DNA of 64,000 bases from Haemophilus_A paraphrohaemolyticus_A (GCF_003253115.1 NZ_QEQF01000011.1:4360-68359); one strand, 5' to 3'; positions 25,748 to 35,477 are shown, counted from the first letter of the stretch. Translations and numbers: made by a program. The notes: a model not told the origin generated them from the sequence alone.

Positions 25748-27379
25748 TTATTTTTTCTTACGTGAATGTAACCCTTTTTTCTCTAATTGGCGATAAATCC
25801 ACCATTGTTGGAACAGGGTAATACAGTTCGAGGTTAGCCAGTAAAGTACTAAACCTGCTGGGAAGAACAGGAAGAATACCGTGAAGATCACTGGCATAAA
25901 GGTCATCACTTTTTGTTGCATTGGATCTGCCACTGGTGTTGGCGACATTTTTTGCAACAAGAACATTGAAGCACCCATTAAAATTGGGAAAATGTAGTAT
26001 GGGTCTTGTGCCGATAAGTCTTGAATCCAGCCAAAGAATGGTGCGTGGCGTAACTCCACTGCTTCCATAAATGTCCAATATAATGCGATGAAAATTGGCA
26101 TCTGGATTAAGATTGGTAAGCAACCGCCCATTGGGTTTACTTTCTCTTCTTTGTAGAGCTTCATCATCTCTTGGCTCATACGTTGGCGATCATCCCCGAA
26201 ACGCTCACGCATCTCTTGGATTTTCGGCTGTAACATACGCATTTTTGCCATTGAGGTGTATTGTGCTTTGGTTAATGGGTAAAGAATTGATTTCACCACG
26301 ATGGTCACTAAGATAATCGCAATACCCCAGTTAGACACAGCTTTTTGGATAGTGGTTAATAACCAGAATAATGGCTTCGCAATGAACCACGCCCAGCCGT
26401 AATCTGCGGTTAAATCTAAGTGGTTTGCGGTTTCAGCCATCTCTTTTTGATCTTTCGGACCCGTCCATAAATGAGTGTTTATGCTCGCTTCTGTATTCGG
26501 GGCAACGGTTGTTACCGCACCACGATAGCCGATAGTGGCAAAACGTTTGTCATCAGATACGCGAGTGAATAAGGTCATCGCTTGGTCTTGAGTAGGAATC
26601 CACGCAGACACGAAATAGTGTTGCAATACTGCAATCCAACCTGTGTTGGTTTCAACAGATAAACCCGCTTTTTCCATATCTTGGAAGCTATATTTTTTAT
26701 AGTTGGTTTCTGAAGAAGAGTACGCACCGCCTGTGTAAGTTGGCATCGTTAAGTTGCCAGAGTTTTCCACGATGGTATGTTTTAACTGACCGTAAGGTTG
26801 TACCTCAATGGCTTCTGCTGTACCGTTTTTAATGTTGAAATTCACATCAACATTGTAACTACCACGTTTAAGCGTGAAAGTTTTGGTGTAAAGTACGCCA
26901 TCTTTTTCAAAAGTTAAAGGCACGTTTACCGCATCTTGACCATCTGCTAATTTGAAGCTTTCTGCAGTTGTTTGGTATTGTGGACGACCAGAAACTGTAT
27001 CGATTCCGTTTTTACCCACTAAGCCACTTTGAGCAATATAAACGCGGTTAGCGTTATCTTGTAATAATTCAAAAGGTGTGTTTGAGTGAAGTTCTGCATT
27101 GTGTTTAAGCAAATCAGAGTCCACCACATCACCGCCAAGCGTATCAATGGTTAAGCGTAATACATCGCTTTCAACCGTGATGGTTTTACCTTTAACGCTT
27201 GCCACATCAGCGGGCTGTGAAGTGCTTGATGCAGGTACATCGTGAGATTGTTGTTGAGCTTGGATCTGAGCTTGTTTCTGTGCTTGAATTTCAGGGTTGA
27301 AATCTTGTTGCCATTGCGTAAACAATAGGAACGACACTAATAACAATCCCATCACCAATAAACTACGATTTGAATTCAT
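25748..27379 (-). CDS. yidC: Membrane protein insertase YidC
   Basis: Inserts and folds inner-membrane proteins, alone or with SecYEG. 543 aa (E. coli 548). N-terminal membrane helix (about 6-22), large periplasmic domain (about 60-340) and five C-terminal helices including LLTTIQKAVSNWGIAIILVT and the GGCLPILIQMPIFIALYWTF region; ends with a basic tail. The rpmH-rnpA-yidD genes that usually precede yidC are absent; menI is upstream instead, 100 bp away. Confidence 0.97.
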   Translation of the reverse strand: MNSNRSLLVMGLLLVSFLLFTQWQQDFNPEIQAQKQAQIQAQQQSHDVPASSTSQPADVASVKGKTITVESDVLRLTIDTLGGDVVDSDLLKHNAELHSNTPFELLQDNANRVYIAQSGLVGKNGIDTVSGRPQYQTTAESFKLADGQDAVNVPLTFEKDGVLYTKTFTLKRGSYNVDVNFNIKNGTAEAIEVQPYGQLKHTIVENSGNLTMPTYTGGAYSSSETNYKKYSFQDMEKAGLSVETNTGWIAVLQHYFVSAWIPTQDQAMTLFTRVSDDKRFATIGYRGAVTTVAPNTEASINTHLWTGPKDQKEMAETANHLDLTADYGWAWFIAKPLFWLLTTIQKAVSNWGIAIILVTIVVKSILYPLTKAQYTSMAKMRMLQPKIQEMRERFGDDRQRMSQEMMKLYKEEKVNPMGGCLPILIQMPIFIALYWTFMEAVELRHAPFFGWIQDLSAQDPYYIFPILMGASMFLLQKMSPTPVADPMQQKVMTFMPVIFTVFFLFFPAGLVLYWLTSNCITLFQQWWIYRQLEKKGLHSRKKK

Positions 27380-27480
27380 AGGGTATTTCTCTTGTTAATG
27401 AAAGTGAATGGATAAAAGAAGAGCATTTTATAATAGGTTGCGGGTAGATCCAACTTACTTTTACTGCTTTTCTTGGATTT

Positions 27481-27915
27481 TTATGCTGCTGGCTTATCTA
27501 AAACTTTAGTAGACAAGCGTGCTACTGCACACAAATTTCCTTCTTCATCTTTAGTTTCAATATTCCACACGTGTACTTCACGCCCTAATTTAAGCGGGTA
27601 AGCTCGGGCAATCGCTTTTTTACCTTCTTTAACCGATTTTAAGTGGCTGATGTTCAATTCCATTCCAACAGCGATCTGATGCGGCTCGCACACTAAAAGC
27701 GAGCCTGCATTTGCTACCGTTTCAGCAAGCGTGGCAGAAATGCCGCCGTGTAATACGCCGAACGGTTGCATCGTTTTTTCGTTCACGGTGAGTTCCGCTT
27801 CCAGCCAATCTTTACCAATTTGGGTGAATTGAATGCCTAAATGCCCAACAGCATTACCTTGGCAGAGTTGATTTAATTGTTCAGGGGTGGCAGTTTGTTT
27901 CCAGATGGTGGTCAT
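27481..27915 (-). CDS. menI: Hotdog-fold thioesterase, MenI/YdiI type
   Basis: Hydrolyses 1,4-dihydroxy-2-naphthoyl-CoA in menaquinone synthesis in E. coli (MenI/YdiI). 144 aa (E. coli 136). Catalytic segment PFGVLHGGISATLAETVANA with the conserved Glu, and substrate-pocket MELNISHLKSV. The ATG at 27915 has GAGGAA upstream, so a 29-codon extension is rejected. It follows ydiJ as in E. coli. menB lies elsewhere in the window (35.5-36.3 kb). Confidence 0.82.
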   Translation of the reverse strand: MTTIWKQTATPEQLNQLCQGNAVGHLGIQFTQIGKDWLEAELTVNEKTMQPFGVLHGGISATLAETVANAGSLLVCEPHQIAVGMELNISHLKSVKEGKKAIARAYPLKLGREVHVWNIETKDEEGNLCAVARLSTKVLDKPAA

Positions 27916-27939
27916 GGGTTCCTCGGGGTTTATTAAAAA

Positions 27940-28011
27940 GTAGAGTGTGTGGATTTGAAAAATCCACGCCTGCAAAACAAAGCGTGCGTGAACTGTGTTC
28001 ATACACCCTAC
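27940..28011. repeat. REP/BIME-like inverted pair between ydiJ and menI
   Basis: Two 30-bp units in inverted orientation: 27940-27969 (plus) and 28011-27982 (minus). Both start GTAG, both have a GTGT step and end CACGC. The first has a perfect stem gtggattt/aaatccac, the second tgaac/gttca with flanking gtg/cac. The pair starts 2 bp after the ydiJ stop codon and ends about 24 bp upstream of the menI start. Confidence 0.72.
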
Positions 28012-28013
28012 GA

Positions 28014-31000
28014 TTAGATAATGGATAATAGCGCCTGTATTGGATGCTTAATCTGTTGATGCTCCATTCGTTTCACTTGCGAACGGCAAGAGTAGCCTGT
28101 CGCTAAGCATCGTTCAAGCGGTGCGTTTTTCAGTTTTTGTTGCCAAGATTGTTGGTAAATCGCTTTTGACATCTCCACGTGGGCGGTTTCGTGCCCGAAT
28201 GTGCCTGCCATTCCGCAGCAACCTACTTTCTCGCTTACCAACGTTTCGCCAAAATGGGCGAAGATCTGTTGCCACTCTTTGCTTGAGGCGGGAAGCTCGG
28301 TGGTTTCGGTGCAGTGGGCGAATAGATGCCACGGCAAGCGGTTGGTTTCTTTTGCTTTTTTGCAATTGTCTAATACGCCTGATTTGATTTGTTCAATCAA
28401 CCATTCGTGGGCGAGTAGCACTTTGAAATCGCCGCGTTCCGCTTTCAAAATATCGCGGTATTCATCGCGGTAAAGCAGCGTCAAAGCTGGGTCAATTGCC
28501 ACCATCGGTAAGCCGAGTTTGGCGATGCGGTTTAAGAAATCCGCTTGATTTTTGGCAGTTTTGGCGAATTTACTCAAAAAGCCTTTGATGTGTTGTGCCT
28601 TACCTGTTGGTTTATATGGCAACACTACAGGTTTGAAGCCGAGTTTTTGAGTAAAGGCAACGAAATCTGCCACCACTTTTGCATCGTAGAAGGTGGTAAA
28701 TGGATCTTGCACTACGAGTACTGTTTGGCAATTTTTTGCGGAAAATTGACCGCTTGCCTGTTGAGCTTCAAGATTTTCAAGTGTTTCGCCTTGATAGCCA
28801 ATTTCTACCAATTGCTTTTGCAAGTTTGGCGTGGAAAGGGCAGGCAAGTAAGTCATTCTAATTGTTTTATTGGCGGCGATTTCTGCCAAATAACTGGTGC
28901 TGAAGAAATTAAAAAATTTCGGGGCTTTTGCCATTAAAGGGGCGATAAACTCCAAGTTTGACACCACGTAATCTTTCACAGGGCGAAGGTAGCGTTGGTG
29001 GTAAAGCTCATTAAATTGTGAGCGGAAAGTCGGTACATCAATTTTAATTGGACATTGGCTGGCACAGGCTTTGCAAGCAAGGCAGGTATCCATTGCTGCT
29101 TTTACTTCGTGTGAGAAATCATATTCCTGCGTTTTCTTGAACGAATGACGTACTTTTGCCACAAAATCAGTTAATTTCACTGCTTTTGAGCGTTTTTCAA
29201 AAATCAAATCATTAGGGTTAACTTGCTGATCGGCAAGTAGTCGCAGCCATTCGCGGATGAGTGTTGCTCGTCCTTTTGGCGAATAGAGGCGGTTGCCCGA
29301 AATTTTCATCGACGGGCACATCGCGCTGTGTACATCAAAGTTGAAGCATAATCCATTTCCGTTGCAGTTCATCGCCCCTTTAAATTCTTCACGCACTGCA
29401 ATTGGAATACGACGCTCGAAATCGGCTCGCATTGCTTCGTCGATTTTGTAGAGCTCTGCGTCAGAACCTAATGGTGTGCAGATTTTGCCAGGGTTCAGAC
29501 GATTTTGTGGATCGAACAGTTGCTTGATGTGGCGGAGCTCTTTCCACAGCGTTTCGCCAAAAAAGCGTTCGCCATAGTAAGAACGCATCCCTTTGCCATG
29601 TTCGCCCCAAATTAAACCACCATATTTATAGGTAAGCTCAACGACTTGATCAGAAATCGCTTTGAAGGTTTTGACCTGTTCTAAATCGCACAAATCTAAA
29701 GCAGGGCGAACGTGCAACACGCCTGCATCCACGTGCCCGAACATACCGTAGGCAAGGTTGTGGCTATCTAATAAAGCACGAAATTCGGTAATGTAATCGG
29801 CAAGATTTTCAGGCGGCACAGCGGTATCTTCCACAAAGGGGATCGGTTTTGCCCAGCTTTTTGCATTGCCAAGCAAGCCGACTGCTTTTTTCCGCATTGC
29901 GTAGATTTTTCCGATGCTGTCTAACTCTTTGCAAATTTGGTAGCCAATGATACCGCTCGTACCCTGTGCAATTTTTTCATCAAGGCTGACACACAAGGCT
30001 TGAACTTGCGTTTCAATTTGTTTGAGATCGCTTGATGCATACTCAACGATGTTAATCCCCAAAATCGGGTTATTTGGATCTTCGGTGATTAAATCCGATA
30101 CCGAGTGCCAGATGATGTCTTGTTTCGCCAGATTCAGCACTTTGGAGTCGACCGTTTCGACGGATAAGGCTTTCGCTTGCAACATCATTGGTGCAGAGCG
30201 GAGTGCGGCATCGAACGAGTTGTATTTGATGTTAATCAGCGTACGATATTTCGGAATCGGCAGAAGATTAAGTTTCGCTTCGCAAATAAAGGCAAGCGAG
30301 CCTTCTGAGCCTGTCAGAATACGGGTAAGGTTAAATTCGCTTTCATCGTCATTGAAGACATTTTTTAAGTCGTAGCCTGTGATAAAGCGGTTCAGTTGTG
30401 GCAACTCTTTGAGAACAGTCGGGCGTAGCGTTTTGCAACGCTTAAAGACCTCGTTATGTAATTTTTTGCCTAAACTAGAAAGTGGTAGTTGCTCAAGGTT
30501 TGTAGAAAAGTTCTCGGTTTTAACCGCTTGTGTTTCTAGAATTTCGCCATTTACCAACACCGATTTGATTGCCAGAATATGGTCGGACGTTTTGCCATAT
30601 TGCAACGAACCTTGCCCTGATGCATCGGTATTGATCATCCCGCCTAGCGTAGCTCGGTTACTGGTAGAAAGTTCGGGCGAAAAAAATAAGCCGTGCGGTT
30701 TGAGGAATTGATTAAGCTGATCTTTGACCACACCTGCTTGCACGCGAACCCAGCGTTCTTTTACATTCAGCTCTAAAATTTGGGTCATATGGCGGGAGAG
30801 ATCGACAATAATGTTGTTATTGAGCGACTGCCCATTCGTCCCTGTGCCACCGCCGCGGGGTGTGAAAGTGAGGCTTTGATAGGCTTCTTTTTGGGCGACT
30901 TTGGTCAGAATAACTACATCGGTAACCGATTTCGGAAAAAGCACCGCTTGTGGCATGCGTTGATATACACTGTTATCGGTTGCCATTGAAAGGCGGTCTG

Positions 31001-31106
31001 CGTAGCTGCTAGCAATATCACCTGAAAAATGCTGTTCGGTAAGTTCGTTAAGATATTGCTGAACTAATGGATTTTGGTCTGGAATGTTTGCAAGTCTAGG
31101 AATCAT
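28014..31106 (-). CDS. ydiJ: FAD-linked oxidase with 4Fe-4S domain, YdiJ family
   Basis: 1030-aa cytoplasmic flavoprotein (E. coli YdiJ 1018). In order: PCMH-type FAD-binding domain (about 40-270, TPRGGGTGTNGQS), FAD-linked oxidase C-terminal domain (about 280-560, ending near HGKGMRSYYG and DPQNRLNPGKIC), a ferredoxin-like region with CLACKACASQCPI, and a C-terminal Cys-rich domain with GCCGMAGTFGHE. The architecture matches D-lactate and glycolate dehydrogenase relatives; E. coli YdiJ has been linked to D-2-hydroxyglutarate oxidation, so the substrate is likely a 2-hydroxy acid but not proven here. AAGGAAC precedes the ATG. Upstream of menI. Confidence 0.88.
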   Translation of the reverse strand: MIPRLANIPDQNPLVQQYLNELTEQHFSGDIASSYADRLSMATDNSVYQRMPQAVLFPKSVTDVVILTKVAQKEAYQSLTFTPRGGGTGTNGQSLNNNIIVDLSRHMTQILELNVKERWVRVQAGVVKDQLNQFLKPHGLFFSPELSTSNRATLGGMINTDASGQGSLQYGKTSDHILAIKSVLVNGEILETQAVKTENFSTNLEQLPLSSLGKKLHNEVFKRCKTLRPTVLKELPQLNRFITGYDLKNVFNDDESEFNLTRILTGSEGSLAFICEAKLNLLPIPKYRTLINIKYNSFDAALRSAPMMLQAKALSVETVDSKVLNLAKQDIIWHSVSDLITEDPNNPILGINIVEYASSDLKQIETQVQALCVSLDEKIAQGTSGIIGYQICKELDSIGKIYAMRKKAVGLLGNAKSWAKPIPFVEDTAVPPENLADYITEFRALLDSHNLAYGMFGHVDAGVLHVRPALDLCDLEQVKTFKAISDQVVELTYKYGGLIWGEHGKGMRSYYGERFFGETLWKELRHIKQLFDPQNRLNPGKICTPLGSDAELYKIDEAMRADFERRIPIAVREEFKGAMNCNGNGLCFNFDVHSAMCPSMKISGNRLYSPKGRATLIREWLRLLADQQVNPNDLIFEKRSKAVKLTDFVAKVRHSFKKTQEYDFSHEVKAAMDTCLACKACASQCPIKIDVPTFRSQFNELYHQRYLRPVKDYVVSNLEFIAPLMAKAPKFFNFFSTSYLAEIAANKTIRMTYLPALSTPNLQKQLVEIGYQGETLENLEAQQASGQFSAKNCQTVLVVQDPFTTFYDAKVVADFVAFTQKLGFKPVVLPYKPTGKAQHIKGFLSKFAKTAKNQADFLNRIAKLGLPMVAIDPALTLLYRDEYRDILKAERGDFKVLLAHEWLIEQIKSGVLDNCKKAKETNRLPWHLFAHCTETTELPASSKEWQQIFAHFGETLVSEKVGCCGMAGTFGHETAHVEMSKAIYQQSWQQKLKNAPLERCLATGYSCRSQVKRMEHQQIKHPIQALLSII

Positions 31107-31417
31107 TTTTTGTTCCTTTTATATAAAGATAAAATCGTTTGCATCTTAGCAAGAAATGGGGGGAATGAAAATTGAGATATTTTTATAAAAGTGAAGTGTT
31201 TTTGTATATAAATAGTTTCAATTTCAAAGGGGATTTCCAGTTTATCCAATAAATAATACAAAAATTATTCCCCTAATGTATTGAAATCGTATAAATTCAA
31301 CCCTATTTTTATCATGCTTTCAATGTAATTGTCTTAGTAAACCTAAGCAATATAGAAAGTATTTTTACCTTTTTCATCTGCTTTCATTAGAAAAAAGATT
31401 GGTGAGATATACTTCAA

Positions 31418-31438
31418 ATTGATTACTAAGTAATCAAT
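31418..31438. promoter_or_regulatory. 21-bp perfect palindrome upstream of ompA
   Basis: attgattact (31418-31427), one central A, then agtaatcaat (31429-31438). The symmetry and the position about 40-60 bp upstream of the likely ompA -35 box suggest a protein-binding site. The regulator is unknown; the spacing of the ttgat/atcaa half-sites does not fit FNR. Confidence 0.5.
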
Positions 31439-31474
31439 CAAGGTGATTTTGTACGCTATTTATACAGAAAATTA

Positions 31475-31503
31475 TTGATTTTAATTGAACTTATTAAGAT
31501 AAT
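31475..31503 (+). promoter_or_regulatory. Likely ompA promoter
   Basis: TTGATT (31475-31480), a 17-bp spacer and GATAAT (31498-31503). A start near 31510 would give a 5' leader of about 195 nt that begins with a hairpin (attcttg 31511-31517 with caagaat 31534-31540). A hairpin at the very 5' end stabilises ompA mRNA in E. coli. Confidence 0.55.
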
Positions 31504-31703
31504 ATCACCTATTCTTGCCCATCTTCTCAAGGACAAGAATGAGTGAAGGCTATTTTTCTTTATGTTATAAAGTAAAAATATTCGGCATTTCACTTCTTTA
31601 GTCTTTCTATCAAAAGAAGATGAAAGGCGTGGTTAAGATTCAACATTTTTATTATGTTGGAAAATTTTATTACATGGAATGACAAATTATAGAGGGTCAT
31701 AAA

Positions 31704-32843
31704 ATGAAAAAATCATTAGTTGCATTAGCAGTATTAGCTGCATCAGCAGCAGCAACAGCAGCTCCACAAGCTAACACTTTCTATGCAGGTGCTAAAGCTG
31801 GTTGGGCAAACTTCCGTGATGGTTTCACACAATTCGAATCAAACCAACCAAACGCTAAATTTGCACACGGCAATGGTAGAGGTTACGGTATCAACAAAAA
31901 CACTGTAACTTACGGTGTTTTCGGTGGTTACCAAATCTTAAACCAAGATAACTTTGGTTTAGCAGCTGAATTAGGTTACGATTATTTTGGTCGTGCACGT
32001 GGTAATACAACATTCGCTGGTGACAACAACCAAGAAAAACGTGCTGCAAAACATGCAGCACATGGTGCTCACTTAAGCTTAAAACCAAGCTACGAAGTAT
32101 TACCTAACTTAGATGTTTACGGTAAAGTTGGTGTTGCGTTAATCCGTAACGATTACTACGCACAATCAAGCGTAGCTCACGATTCACGTGTTAAAGCTCA
32201 CAACTTCAAACCATCTCTAACTTTAGGTGCTGGTGTTGAGTACGCAATTCTTCCAGAATTAGCAGCACGTATCGAATACCAATACGTGAATAAAGTAGGT
32301 AACTTAGACAAAGCTATCTCTAAAACAACTAATAAGGCATGGCAAAATACTCAATATAGCCCAGATTTACACTCAGTATCTGCAGGTTTAAGCTACCGTT
32401 TCGGTCAAGGTGCGACACCAGTTGCTCCAGCAGCACCAGAAGTGATGACTAAAAACTTCTCATTCAGCTCTGATGTTTTATTCGCATTCGGTAAAGCAAA
32501 CTTAAAACCAGAAGCAGCACAAGCTTTAGATGCAGCTAACAACGAAATCAACGCTTTAGGTTTAGCTAACCCTGCAATCCAAGTAAACGGCCATGCAGAC
32601 CGTATTGGTAAACAAGCAGCTAACTTAAAACTTTCACAACGTCGTGCAGAAACAGTAGCTAACTACTTAGTTTCTAAAGGTCAAAATGCAGCGAACGTAA
32701 CTGCAGTAGGTTACGGTTCAGCTAACCCAGTAACTGGCAACACTTGTGATGCAGTTAAAGGTCGTAAAGCATTAATCGCTTGCTTAGCACCAGACCGTCG
32801 TGTTGAAGTTCAAGTAAAAGGTTCAAAAGAAGTAACAATGTAA
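31704..32843 (+). CDS. ompA: Outer membrane protein OmpA (P5-like)
   Basis: Abundant outer-membrane porin-like protein that anchors the envelope to peptidoglycan. 379 aa (E. coli 346). Signal peptide 1-20 (cleavage before PQANTF), an eight-stranded barrel (about 21-225) with long surface loops, a short Ala/Pro hinge (VAPAAPEV) and a C-terminal OmpA domain (NGHADRIGKQAANLKLSQRR). GAGGG lies 8 nt before the ATG and codon bias is strong. In Mannheimia and relatives the barrel loops vary between host-adapted lineages. Confidence 0.96.
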   Translation: MKKSLVALAVLAASAAATAAPQANTFYAGAKAGWANFRDGFTQFESNQPNAKFAHGNGRGYGINKNTVTYGVFGGYQILNQDNFGLAAELGYDYFGRARGNTTFAGDNNQEKRAAKHAAHGAHLSLKPSYEVLPNLDVYGKVGVALIRNDYYAQSSVAHDSRVKAHNFKPSLTLGAGVEYAILPELAARIEYQYVNKVGNLDKAISKTTNKAWQNTQYSPDLHSVSAGLSYRFGQGATPVAPAAPEVMTKNFSFSSDVLFAFGKANLKPEAAQALDAANNEINALGLANPAIQVNGHADRIGKQAANLKLSQRRAETVANYLVSKGQNAANVTAVGYGSANPVTGNTCDAVKGRKALIACLAPDRRVEVQVKGSKEVTM

Positions 32844-32868
32844 TTTGTTAGTTTCTTAGAATAACGAG

Positions 32869-32895
32869 AAGCCCGCAGTAATGCGGGCTTTTTCA
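32869..32895 (+). terminator. ompA terminator
   Basis: aagcccgca (32869-32877) pairs with tgcgggctt (32882-32890), 9 bp with a GTAA tetraloop, then T's. Confidence 0.92.
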
Positions 32896-32935
32896 TTACT
32901 AGGATGCTAGTAGGCCGATAGTATTTTGGCCAAAT

Positions 32936-32989
32936 AAAAAACGGTTGATTTTAAGAGAGAATTTGTGAATCTCTTACGAAAATCAACCG
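32936..32989 (-). terminator. mrcB terminator with uptake core
   Basis: cggttgatttt (32942-32952) pairs with aaaatcaaccg (32979-32989); inside, taagaga (32952-32958) pairs with tctctta (32970-32976). On the minus strand the stem is followed by six T's. The mrcB-proximal arm contains an aagcggtt uptake core. Confidence 0.82.
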
Positions 32990-33003
32990 CTTGGGGCTTC
33001 AAT

Positions 33004-35397
33004 CTATTCGGTTACTGGCGCAATTTCCTCCGATGGAATGCTTTGTTGTTCTTCGGAAACTTCCGCCTTGGTATTCTCTGTTTTAGATTTTCCAAGCGAG
33101 AGAGCATCTAACACCGTTGGTTTTTGGGCTTCCACAATTGAGCCACCAGAGGAGCAATAAGTTTGCCCACGGTCACGCCACATTGGAATTTGTCGCCCGC
33201 TTTCACAAGCAATACTGCCGTAGCTGTTAATTCCTACCCATTGAATATCTTTCATTTTCGGCAAGTTAAATTTCAGAGGTAAGGCACGGCGGATATACTC
33301 TTTATAAACATACAATGCCCCGCTTGAACCCGTTAAATACGTGTCGGCATTGTTATCTTTACCTAGCCATACCGTTGCCACGTTTTTGCCATCAATCCCC
33401 ACAAACCAAGTATCGCGCGCGTTGTTGGTTGTCCCTGTTTTACCTGCCAAGCGTAAGTCGGCAAATTCACTTTGTAAGCTACGAGCCGTACCGCGTTCAA
33501 CCACTTGTTGCATTGCATAAAGTGTTTGTGTTGTTGCTTCTTCAGGGAGTACCTGCTTGCTCACATCTTCAATATTGCGCTGGTAAAGCGGTTTGCCGTT
33601 AAAGCCTGTGATAGATTCTATAGTTGTTAATGGCACTCTCAAGCCATTATTTGCAAGCACTTGGTAAGATTTGGTCACGTCATACGGTGAAATTGAGTAA
33701 GAACCAAGCAACATTGATGGGTAAGCAGGGATATCCACTTTGTCCCATCCCATCTCTTTTTGCTTCGCAATCACTTTTCGCAAGCCGAATTTCATCCCAA
33801 TATTTACAGTTGGAATGTTAAGCGAGCGAACGAGTGCATCCATTAACATCACTGAGCCACTAAAGCGTTTGTCGTAGTTTTTTGGTGACCACGGTGGCGA
33901 GCCTTTAACAGTAATGGTGATCGGTTTGTTATCAATTGGCGTATTCAAGCGGAAATTTTTCGGATCAGACAACGCAATTGCATAAATAGAAGGTTTCACC
34001 AATGAGCCGATTTGGCGTTTGGTTTGGATCGCACGGTTAAAGCCCGCATATTGAGTTAAACGGTCGCCCACAATTGCGCGCACTTTACCCGTGCGATATT
34101 CCGATACCACAATAGCGGCTTGCAAGTCCTTGATTTTCTTATCTGAATTTTCCAACTCTTCCAAGCCGTTAATCACTGCTTGCTCAGCAGAACGCTGTTG
34201 TTTGCGGTCAAGCGTGGTAAAGATTTTCGCACCAGAAAGTAAAGCAGAGCGGTTCTCTCCAAACTCATTTTTCAAGTCCATATTCAACGCTTGCATAAAG
34301 GCAGGTTGTTGGCGATAAATCGTGCCTTTTTCTTTTACGCCCAGCGGTTGTTTGACTAGAAATTCGTAGTCGCTTTGGCTAATCGCATGATTTTCTTGAA
34401 GCAGTTTGAGCACCACATTGCGTCGTTCAAGTGCCGCTTCAGGATGTCGCCATGGGTTATAAAGGGAAGGACCTTTTACCATTCCCACCAATAATGCCAT
34501 TTGTGAGGGGGTGATTTCTTGGATTGGTCGCCCAAAATAGAACTGACTTGCCAATGCAAAGCCGTGTACTTGATAACTACCGTTCTGCCCTAAATAAATT
34601 TCGTTTAAATAGGTTTCAAGAATACGGTTTTTGTCGTAGCGTGCGTCTAAAATCAGCGACATCAAGGCTTCGTTAATTTTACGGCTTAGTGATTTTTCGC
34701 TGCTCAAAAAGAGATTTTTTACCAACTGTTGAGTGAGTGTACTTGCCCCCTGCACCGTTTTGCCCGCTTGATAGTTCGCTACTAACGCACGAGCAATTCC
34801 CATCGGGCTGATACCGTCGTGCTGGTAAAAGCGTTTATCTTCGGTTAAAAGTAGGGCTTGAATCAGAAAATACGGATATTGCTGCAATTTCAACGCTTGG
34901 CGTTCTTCATCGCTTTCTGAGTGCAACATCGCTATTAGTTTTGGGTCAAGCCTAAACTCTTCCACCAAACGTTGAGCACCCAAGTCTTCGATGTAAGTCA
35001 ACTTGTCATCTTGGAAGCGCAAACGTAAGACACGCTGTGCTTCAGGATTTTCAGGAAACGGAAAGGCGCGACGTAGCACCACAATATTATTGCCTTCGAT
35101 TTTGAAATCGCCAGGGGCAACAATTTGCGATACCTGACGATAGCCGTTGTCTAGCAAGGCGGTTTTGGTTTGCTCAAGCGTGAGATTTTCTTCAAGAGTG
35201 ATACTTTCGATGCGAGCATAAACCTCAGCAGGCAATTGCCAGACTTGTCCGTTCATTTTGGTACGGATTTTTCCGTCCAAATAAATGGCATAAACTGCTA
35301 TAAAGCTCGCCCCAACCACGCCTAATTTGAGCCCTGTGGTCAGCAATCGAGAACAAAGAGAGCGACTGTTTTTTTGCTTTTTTTCACGCGTTGACAT
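33004..35397 (-). CDS. mrcB: Penicillin-binding protein 1B
   Basis: Bifunctional peptidoglycan glycosyltransferase/transpeptidase. 797 aa (E. coli 844; the shorter N-terminus accounts for the gap). Cytoplasmic basic N-terminus, membrane helix (about 20-40), UB2H region, GT51 domain with the catalytic Glu in LLTEDKRFYQHDG (about 186) and STLTQQLVKNLF, then the transpeptidase domain with the nucleophile S465 in GSLVKPS, the SLN motif and KTGTTNN. No lpoB-type activator lies nearby. No clear Shine-Dalgarno; the ATG at 35397 is the only plausible start. Confidence 0.95.
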   Translation of the reverse strand: MSTREKKQKNSRSLCSRLLTTGLKLGVVGASFIAVYAIYLDGKIRTKMNGQVWQLPAEVYARIESITLEENLTLEQTKTALLDNGYRQVSQIVAPGDFKIEGNNIVVLRRAFPFPENPEAQRVLRLRFQDDKLTYIEDLGAQRLVEEFRLDPKLIAMLHSESDEERQALKLQQYPYFLIQALLLTEDKRFYQHDGISPMGIARALVANYQAGKTVQGASTLTQQLVKNLFLSSEKSLSRKINEALMSLILDARYDKNRILETYLNEIYLGQNGSYQVHGFALASQFYFGRPIQEITPSQMALLVGMVKGPSLYNPWRHPEAALERRNVVLKLLQENHAISQSDYEFLVKQPLGVKEKGTIYRQQPAFMQALNMDLKNEFGENRSALLSGAKIFTTLDRKQQRSAEQAVINGLEELENSDKKIKDLQAAIVVSEYRTGKVRAIVGDRLTQYAGFNRAIQTKRQIGSLVKPSIYAIALSDPKNFRLNTPIDNKPITITVKGSPPWSPKNYDKRFSGSVMLMDALVRSLNIPTVNIGMKFGLRKVIAKQKEMGWDKVDIPAYPSMLLGSYSISPYDVTKSYQVLANNGLRVPLTTIESITGFNGKPLYQRNIEDVSKQVLPEEATTQTLYAMQQVVERGTARSLQSEFADLRLAGKTGTTNNARDTWFVGIDGKNVATVWLGKDNNADTYLTGSSGALYVYKEYIRRALPLKFNLPKMKDIQWVGINSYGSIACESGRQIPMWRDRGQTYCSSGGSIVEAQKPTVLDALSLGKSKTENTKAEVSEEQQSIPSEEIAPVTE

Positions 35398-35416
35398 AGT
35401 TCAAACCAAAAGGAAA

Positions 35417-35459
35417 AAGCGGTGAGATTTTGCAAGAAATTTACGAAATGCCACCGCTT
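35417..35459 (-). terminator. menB terminator from inverted uptake cores
   Basis: aagcggtgagattt (from 35417) and aaatgccaccgctt (to 35459) pair imperfectly over about 13 bp; on the minus strand a T-rich stretch follows. It lies between menB and mrcB. Confidence 0.7.
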
Positions 35460-35477
35460 GTAAGGAAGTAATAGAGA

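Larger units (their letters stand above)
31107..31703. other. Long AT-rich spacer upstream of ompA
   Basis: About 600 bp without a credible gene between divergent ydiJ and ompA. It holds the palindrome at 31418-31438, a promoter candidate at 31475-31503 and a leader of about 190 nt for ompA. The ydiJ-proximal half shows no clear element apart from AT-rich runs. Confidence 0.7.

Noticed and set aside
31418..31438. FNR binding site upstream of ompA
   Set aside because: TTGAT and ATCAA half-sites are present but 9 bp apart instead of 4.
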